Assembly (NCBI GenBank): GCA_022701365.1
Contig: JAKUHH010000284.1
Span: 1,084,140 to 1,148,139 of the forward strand
DNA from: Mycocentrospora acerina
Taxonomy: Eukaryota > Ascomycota > Dothideomycetes > Pleosporales
Direction of reading: 5' to 3'
Length of the DNA stretch: 64,000 nucleotides
The position numbers were made by a program, and so were the translations under genes. The notes below the pieces were generated by a model. The model was not told the DNA's origin. It searched no databases and worked only from the letters and a program-made list of their open reading frames with translations. Below are positions 57,618-64,000 of the stretch, in pieces (within the stretch, counting starts at the first letter, position 1; each line of letters starts with the position of its first letter).

Positions 57618-58839
57618 GGGGATGATCCGATCAGAACCAGAGATGACAAAGTCAGCTCGAGGTATCGATGGATTTTTTTTTGAAGCAGGAGATGAGCAAC
57701 TTTGGGTTGTACCATGAAGGAAGACAAAGTCACGCGCTATCGCGTACAGATTTGTAGTCCTCGGGCTGTAGCATAACAACAAAATCATCTCGGTCGCTGA
57801 GGATATGTAGATCACAAACACCTACAAGGATGATACAGTAGAGATGATTGTTAACAGAACAGATTATGTTGAGTTGGAGGAACATCTCTGAATGTCAATA
57901 TCATGATAAAGGTAGCTTGCAGAACAGAGAGTTTATCTTGGGATGCTGTGGATTGGGGTTGAGGATAGTGGCTTCAGCATTCTTGGTGAGATTCTCAACA
58001 ACTGGGCGTGAGTGAACCTTCACCTGTATATTAGCTCCTCAACGGCACGTCTGCTTCGACGTGCTACCATATTAGAATTTGATATGCGTTCATCTTCACC
58101 GTACAATGTGGCGTTTATTCAAAGGGTTCTGTTTCTTGAAGGCAGGTATACTCACATGCTAGCCTAGAAATCAATAGCTGCCTAGATGCAAACAAAAACT
58201 GGACGTTGATTTTACATGTGCTTGGCACTGTCTCTGAATGCACGTGAATATCGCATCAGCGTGTCAAGTTTTGAACCTGCTATTGGGCATTCGTAGACGA
58301 TTTTTGACTCCCAAAATTTCCCCAAGAAACTCTCTTCTGGGTCTGATTCCGTGTCGTAGGGAGGTGGCTATTTAACAACTGGCGGGGCTGACCAGCTGGG
58401 GTGACCAATGCGTCACCAGGTCGCGTCGCCCCCAGAGTCAGGCGGCGTGTACTGCCACGAGCCCTAGATCGACGACAAGAAGCAAGCGTTGAGTCAGCCC
58501 GACTAAGCAAAGATGGGCGCTGGCGATCGAGGCAGCCTGGGGGCGCAGCTGGATTTATTTGTCGGTTGTGGTTGCAGAGCGCAGACACGAAGGAGCCGCG
58601 CGTGAGTGGACGTGTGGCGCAGCGCATGCGGCAAGGGCGATTGGTGTGGGGAAGGCGCTGCTAGGCATCCACGAATGCACCCCAACATCTATATCGACCC
58701 CGTCGCGCCATGACGACGACGACGACGCTCAAGGCAGTTGCTGCATATCCGTTCTCCATGTCTGCCTGTATACACGCCCTAGATCAACGGTAACACTGCT
58801 GCGCGTCTATCGCTCTATTCTAACTCCACACGCTCCATC
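57618..58839. other. promoter region of the large fusion gene
   Basis: The part at 58.3-58.8 kb is GC-rich with open frames on both strands (up to 118 codons) that I take as composition effects. A short gac repeat (five units) is at about 58712-58726. No other feature recognised. Confidence 0.45.
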
Positions 58840-61800
58840 ATGGAAACCATCAGCAGGCTGCCACGACGCCTTACCCAGCTCTACTCGGACACCAAGACAT
58901 CCTGCGACGCCGTAGTCGAGCAGGACACCCGCAACACGCAGCCCGAGTCCACTGCGCTGCACCGCAAGTTCAGGATCCAAACGGACCGCTACGTCGCCTG
59001 GGGCGTCGACTGGAGCGACAACTCAAAGGGCAGGAACGGCGACATTGACGAAAATGTAGAGCAGGCCGGCCTGACCGAGACCATTGCGAGCGTGCTGGGC
59101 ACCATCAAGGAAATCATAGATGAAGCGGAGGGAATGCACACAGCCACGCTGCCTGCACCAGCAAAGACTTTGTCAGAGGAAAAGAGGCGGCCAGCTGCAT
59201 CTGACCCACCCTCGTGGGCGGCCGCCGATAGGTCACGTTATGAGGACCTCATCAAGGACCTCACCACTTCTGTCGACATCCTCTACGATCTCTCCAGGGC
59301 TCGACGATCACAGCAGCGAGGCTTCAGTCGTGGCCATACTCCAAGCAAATCTGTTCCTGAGCCTCCACGCGCTGTCACTGCGACTTCGGTGTTCCTCTCA
59401 TCAGCCTACAGCGCGTCAGACCTCACGCTCGTCAACCCTACCACCTTCCCACTCAACACACAAGTCCCCTTCGTCGCTCCTCGTTCCAATCTTCCACCTC
59501 GGCTGAACCCTGCGGATCTGATCCTACCTGCGGAAGAACCACCTCCATATGAGAGTGTGGGCTCATCTTCCATCAGAGTCATTGGTCATCTTCGTTCGCG
59601 TCGCAGTTCTACCAACCCCTGGAAGGCTGAACAGAACCGCGTTGTCGAAACCCCTGTCTTGGTTGAATACGCCACATACGACTCTACTTATCGCTTCAAC
59701 AAAGTTTCTCCACCAACAAATCGGCTGGACAAACTCTTATCGATCTTGACAAAGCTATCAAATGACCACTCCTTCCAGGGGACACTCAAGTGTCTTGGTT
59801 ATTTCGAGGACCCGGATCAGCCACGCTTTGGTATTGTCTTCGAACTCCCAACATCGACCTACTCTGAGGCGGACGCACACAAGTCTGCAGAAGAACTGAG
59901 ACCTGTCACATTACTCAGTGTGCTTCAGACAGGATCCAAGTCGCTACACAGCTCAACCAGCGCTACGCCACCCTTGGAGGATCGCTTCCGCTTGGCCTTC
60001 ACGCTTGGTCTCACATTCAGCAAGATCCACGGAGACGACTTTGTGCATAAAGACCTCAACAGCAGCAACATTCTCGTATTTCGCAAAAGCAAGCGACACT
60101 CAGCCAGCAACCGAGCGCTGCAGTACGCTCTGCGATCCCCAGTCATCTGCTCTTTCGACCTCTTCTCCGAACACGACTTTGAGGTCCGCAGCGCAATGCC
60201 AGCCCTCAACATCTACCGTCATCCAGAGGATCCCAAGTTCACTGGAGCCACAGGCAAGCCGTATGGCCCCCAATTTGACTTGTACAGCCTGGGTCTGATC
60301 CTCCTGGAGGTGGGTCTATGGCAGCCCCTCTCTGACATGTGGAAGTCCAAGTACACCCTGTCCGACTTCAAACAACGCGTGGAAGAGCTGTACATTCGAC
60401 GTCTGGCCTCCAAGTGTGGAACTGCTTACATGCATGTTGTACGCGACTGTTTCTGGGCAGCCGATCGAATCGAATCAGGCGCCGAGGGGGTCCATGATAT
60501 CTGGCAGCTCTACAACCGGATACTTTCGAGACTGCAACGATGCTGCATGCTTGATGAATCCGAATCAGGACCTGATGTGAGTGAGCACAGACCTGGTCCA
60601 ACGCCTCTAGTCGGCGCACCATCAGTGAAACGAAAGAGCATGAGTCAGCCCCAGCTTGCAGACATATCGTCTAGCCCGTCATACCGGAGTGCGAAAAGAT
60701 GGGCATTGGAAAAGGGCTCGCAGGCGCTTGAAAGGACCATATCTTTGTCCAAGAAGTCGCCTGACCCTGCAGCGCTGTCACGCAATCCATCACGAAGCTC
60801 ACAGACCTCTATCCGCAAATCAATTTCAGAAAGTCTACGTTTGATGAGTCCTAAAGAGGAGGGTTCAGATTCAATCGACTGGAGTGTGCGTGAGCGCAAT
60901 CCACTCGAGGAATCAGGTACTCTCATCGCGACTCCTTCCAGCTCACAAGACCACAGCGACACATCTTCAATGTACCGAGAACGGGTCTTGACCGCTGCAT
61001 CAGTTATACAAAGAGCATGGCGTGCTTCACGGGCAGAATCCCCCAACACGCGAGGTATGACCTTGCAAGACTACAAGGACAAGATCACAGTCATTCAAAA
61101 AGCCTGGCGTCAATGCAGGCAACAGCGAACAACCACCATTGAAGCTCTCATTACCGATGGCATGCGCCACTGGCCTCAAGCCGCGCTTGGTTACCCAACT
61201 CCAGAGCCAGAAGTCCAGCGTGTTGAGCCTGTCCAACAAAGCACCGGCTTTATAACGTCATCAATTCAGATACAAACTGATATCGACCCAGTGACCCGCC
61301 CGAAGCTTCGGCTGTTTCCAGTCAAGTTTGCGCCTGCCATTATCGATGAGTGGCATGTGACCATGCTGCCTCGCCTTGAACGACTTATCGAGCGCGCTGT
61401 TAAGGACTCGGATGAAACAATCAGCATTGATCTTGTTGCTGTTGGCGAAACTCAGGACAAGGCTCGTCCGACCATCTTTGTCACATGCAGCAGCGTCGCA
61501 AAAGTCAAGGCCATTCTCAACCGCCGCTTCCGCTACGATGAGAATGTGTTTGATCTCAAGGTGCGCCGTGGAAAGATCCGCCGTTCCAAAGCCAGTCGTT
61601 CCCGCCAAGCCCGGCCCCCTCACCGTTCAATGATGAATACTGACAACAATAACGGTGATATGGGCGTCATGAACCCCTGGCACCAACAACGACCTCTGTG
61701 TGGGGCCTCGATTGGTGCGTTTTGCAGGGATAAGCACTTGCCTCCAGTTTCTTACGGCGGCGTGATCCTTGTTGATGATGAGCCTCTTGGCATGAGTGTA

Positions 61801-63078
61801 CACCACATGCTTGACGCACCTTCCGATGACGAGAGCGACGATGACGACGAATTAACCAGCCCCTACCCTAACAATGTCACGCTTTCAAGCGCCACCGGCA
61901 GAAACGATTCATATCTATTGAGTATGGGGGCCCAGCCGGATCTTGACCTTGATTCAGAAACTCCTTGGTCGATGGATCTCGAGCTTTCTGACGATGAAGA
62001 TGATTCTTCCGAAGTAGAGTATGACTCGGACGATGACTCGGACTTTGAAAGCATGGCTGATTCAACAACCTCCCAAGACACTAGAGGTGATCTTCCAGGT
62101 ATTGGACTGGAGGAAGGTGAAGAAATCAAGATAACTCAACCAGCCCTGGATGACGTTGCAGACGACTTCTTTCCAAATGATGAAGACCGTGATGAAGACC
62201 ACCTCGACTCTCACGAACTAGGACACGTCTACGCATCGTCTGGCATTCGGCGCTGGGAACGCGATGGCAACAAGCACGAAATTGATTGGGCTCTGCTGAA
62301 GCTCAACGAGGATCGTCTGCAGCCATACAATTTACTCCAAGGAGGACGTCGTTTTTGTTTTAAACCAATGGAAATTGAGCAGCGCATCATCTCATCAAGA
62401 CTTGAAGCGCCCATCAATCGCCGTCACTATTCTCCCGAGGAAGATGAGTACCCAAACGGTGTTGCTAGTGAAGACTCCCTCGGTGGTATGAATGTCCACT
62501 GTTTTGGAAGAACCACTGGGCTGCAAGGCGGTATGATCGGACACGCAATGAGTGCTGTGAAGATCTACAAGCGCAAAACCTTTTCAAAGAGCTGGCAGGT
62601 TTTTGGAAGATTCGGCATGGGCGGTGACTCGGGAGCATGGGTCGTTCAAAACGGAACACATGCCGTCGTCGGCCACGTTCTTGCATGGTGCGAGCGTAAC
62701 CACATTGCTTACATTTGCCCAATGGAAGTCTTGCTCGACGACATTAAGCGTACTCTCGGTGCAAAACGAATTAGCCTACCTGGCTCTGCAGAGCAACTGT
62801 CATGCGTCAGCAAACACGGTAAGAGTGCCATCAGGGCGAGAGGTGATTCGGACATGCAAGGTCTAGAGATGCGGGTACAGGGGTTGGGATTAAGCATCGA
62901 TTCGGCTGTCGGACTGGGGTCGTCGCAGAGTTCTAGGACCGGTCTCAGTAGACGAAGTCGACTCGACCTCTCACCGTTGATCACAAATGTTGAGTCGGAC
63001 AAGGAGAATCATCGAATAGTGAAGAGCCCGATGATTATGACTCCAGAGGGAAAAGTAGGAGTAACAGTTGTCCCTTGA
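58840..63078 (+). CDS. kinase-like / IQ / trypsin-like serine protease fusion protein
   Basis: Single exon of 1412 residues (context catcATGg). Regions in order: a helical N-terminus (1-115) of the kind found before fungal kinase-like domains; a Pro/Ser-rich linker; a protein-kinase-like domain (about 265-570) with FVHKDLNSSNILVF and LYSLGLILLEVGLW; a Ser-rich linker; two IQ motifs (VIQRAWRASRA near 725, VIQKAWRQCRQ near 755) that should bind calmodulin; a basic stretch (KIRRSKASRSRQ); and a C-terminal chymotrypsin-fold region. That region has SVHHML (His about 987), DWALLKL (Asp about 1149) and GGDSGAWVV (Ser about 1264), with a very acidic insert (about 993-1070) after the His. The kinase part lacks a clear glycine loop and DFG, so it is probably inactive. 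Function unknown; a signalling or defence role is inferred. Confidence 0.85.
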   Translation: METISRLPRRLTQLYSDTKTSCDAVVEQDTRNTQPESTALHRKFRIQTDRYVAWGVDWSDNSKGRNGDIDENVEQAGLTETIASVLGTIKEIIDEAEGMHTATLPAPAKTLSEEKRRPAASDPPSWAAADRSRYEDLIKDLTTSVDILYDLSRARRSQQRGFSRGHTPSKSVPEPPRAVTATSVFLSSAYSASDLTLVNPTTFPLNTQVPFVAPRSNLPPRLNPADLILPAEEPPPYESVGSSSIRVIGHLRSRRSSTNPWKAEQNRVVETPVLVEYATYDSTYRFNKVSPPTNRLDKLLSILTKLSNDHSFQGTLKCLGYFEDPDQPRFGIVFELPTSTYSEADAHKSAEELRPVTLLSVLQTGSKSLHSSTSATPPLEDRFRLAFTLGLTFSKIHGDDFVHKDLNSSNILVFRKSKRHSASNRALQYALRSPVICSFDLFSEHDFEVRSAMPALNIYRHPEDPKFTGATGKPYGPQFDLYSLGLILLEVGLWQPLSDMWKSKYTLSDFKQRVEELYIRRLASKCGTAYMHVVRDCFWAADRIESGAEGVHDIWQLYNRILSRLQRCCMLDESESGPDVSEHRPGPTPLVGAPSVKRKSMSQPQLADISSSPSYRSAKRWALEKGSQALERTISLSKKSPDPAALSRNPSRSSQTSIRKSISESLRLMSPKEEGSDSIDWSVRERNPLEESGTLIATPSSSQDHSDTSSMYRERVLTAASVIQRAWRASRAESPNTRGMTLQDYKDKITVIQKAWRQCRQQRTTTIEALITDGMRHWPQAALGYPTPEPEVQRVEPVQQSTGFITSSIQIQTDIDPVTRPKLRLFPVKFAPAIIDEWHVTMLPRLERLIERAVKDSDETISIDLVAVGETQDKARPTIFVTCSSVAKVKAILNRRFRYDENVFDLKVRRGKIRRSKASRSRQARPPHRSMMNTDNNNGDMGVMNPWHQQRPLCGASIGAFCRDKHLPPVSYGGVILVDDEPLGMSVHHMLDAPSDDESDDDDELTSPYPNNVTLSSATGRNDSYLLSMGAQPDLDLDSETPWSMDLELSDDEDDSSEVEYDSDDDSDFESMADSTTSQDTRGDLPGIGLEEGEEIKITQPALDDVADDFFPNDEDRDEDHLDSHELGHVYASSGIRRWERDGNKHEIDWALLKLNEDRLQPYNLLQGGRRFCFKPMEIEQRIISSRLEAPINRRHYSPEEDEYPNGVASEDSLGGMNVHCFGRTTGLQGGMIGHAMSAVKIYKRKTFSKSWQVFGRFGMGGDSGAWVVQNGTHAVVGHVLAWCERNHIAYICPMEVLLDDIKRTLGAKRISLPGSAEQLSCVSKHGKSAIRARGDSDMQGLEMRVQGLGLSIDSAVGLGSSQSSRTGLSRRSRLDLSPLITNVESDKENHRIVKSPMIMTPEGKVGVTVVP

Positions 63079-63718
63079 TGTGATTATTTGTATGGAAATG
63101 GCGTATTGGATGGCGGTCGTTGATACCCCGATTTGTTTAAAGGAAACGATGTTGTGTAGTTTCAAGGTCCTGAAATCAATTGATATTTTTCATGTTCACC
63201 AAGTTCCAATGATTTTGATAAGAATAACTTTCTTCTGCATGCTTTTTATTATTGTAAGATGTCTTGTAGTGTGAAAATACTGATACCATCTTGGTATTTA
63301 AGACAAACGTTTTGCTCAATAGGATGATAGTAATGGCATTTGAGTGCTAATATTGTGAGTATTAAGCGTATTAACTAGCAACATTAATATTTGCATTCGC
63401 ACTTGCCATTTTATCAATATCATCTACGTCATCACCTTCTCCAACTGTGTATCTTGATTGTTGCCTAGTCTATCGAATGTGTTACACTATTGGTAAGCAA
63501 TTCAGTAATTCACTGGTCCTGGTTCGCGATGTACCGTTTATGCCATTGTCATTCCCACAATTGTTAGACATATTCATAATGATGTAACATAAGTAGGTTA
63601 AATTGTTCCGCGACTAGGAGGACCATAATGATAGTACTACTAATTGTCAAGATCAAGACTGTAAGGTTCGAACAATATTTCAGCGGCTTTCGCCTGAATG
63701 TTAATCTATCGAAATTGT
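63079..63718. other. AT-rich spacer between convergent genes
   Basis: Between the 3' ends of the fusion gene and the aminotransferase. No open frame of note and no other feature seen. Confidence 0.4.
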
Positions 63719-64000
63719 TTACCCACTGAGAACCTTAGCAAACCCCTGGACCAAAGTCTCTACCAAGTCGCCACTGAAGATTAGCATTGGGCGAAGCCTG
63801 ACCGTCTGCTGTCCACACGTGCCAACATTGATACCAAGCACCCTCATTTTCCGTACCAAAGCAGCTGCATCAACCGTATCAAATGCAAGATAAGTACCGT
63901 GTCCCTTTCCACGCAAATTCATAATCTGCTTCGGATGCTGCTCCGCAAGCCGCTCGAGAGCATCGTACAGCTTCGTTCCAACCTCGGCGCACTGTCGAAC
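63719..64000 (-). CDS. class III aminotransferase, GABA transaminase-like (C-terminus only)
   Basis: The minus-strand frame is open from the right edge of the window to the stop at 63719, giving about 93 residues. The C-terminal pattern of 4-aminobutyrate aminotransferase is clear: LAEQHPKQIMNLRGKGHGTYLAFD, then RVLGINVGTCGQQTVRLRPMLIF. The enzyme uses pyridoxal phosphate to convert GABA to succinate semialdehyde in the GABA shunt. The lysine that binds the cofactor and the start lie outside the window, so completeness and targeting cannot be judged. Confidence 0.85.
   Translation of the reverse strand, partial: VRQCAEVGTKLYDALERLAEQHPKQIMNLRGKGHGTYLAFDTVDAAALVRKMRVLGINVGTCGQQTVRLRPMLIFSGDLVETLVQGFAKVLSG

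Noticed and set aside
63661..63720. GGTTCGAAC resembling a tRNA B box
   Set aside because: No A box or cloverleaf could be drawn around it.

Overview
The window is nuclear DNA of a filamentous ascomycete (Pezizomycotina). Most genes are broken by short GT-AG introns of about 43-85 bp with CTAAC-like branch points. The families present (HET domain, LaeA-like methyltransferase, DUF7703-type 7TM proteins, Zn2Cys6 regulator, Dal5-type and MCT-type transporters) are typical of that group. Genus cannot be read from the sequence. I rebuilt exon structures by hand from reading frame, splice signals and family motifs. No tRNA, rRNA, CRISPR array or intact transposon was recognised.

Left part (1-17.7 kb): a HET-domain gene, a secreted PhoD-type phosphatase, and a divergent pair made of a LamB/YcsF (PxpA-like) protein and a 1245-residue biotin carboxylase-KipA-KipI-biotin carrier fusion. 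These are followed by a CocE-type hydrolase with an unusual N-terminal module and a secreted BBE-type FAD oxidase.

Middle part (17.7-41 kb): mostly AT-rich and gene-poor. It holds a 71-residue bacterial-type cold shock protein gene that has acquired an intron, the decayed relic of a class III extradiol dioxygenase, two DUF7703-type 7TM genes, an M6-like metalloprotease, a ten-exon LaeA-like methyltransferase with an N-terminal frameshift, and an SMP-30-like lactonase.

Right part (41-64 kb): a GPI-type surface protein, then a probable metabolic cluster at 42.6-55.7 kb. The cluster has a Dal5-type transporter, a citrate-type mitochondrial carrier, a Zn2Cys6 regulator, a PrpF/aconitate-isomerase-like enzyme, and UNC-93-type and MCT-type transporters. 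The motif TCCCGCGG (either strand) was seen six times, all in promoters of this cluster, and a related CCCGCGGG site lies before the MCT-type gene. This points to a self-regulated pathway for cis/trans-aconitate or a related tricarboxylate, and I regard it as the most interesting system here. The window ends with a TrhO-type rhodanese, a 1412-residue kinase-like/IQ/trypsin-like fusion and the 3' end of a GABA-type aminotransferase.
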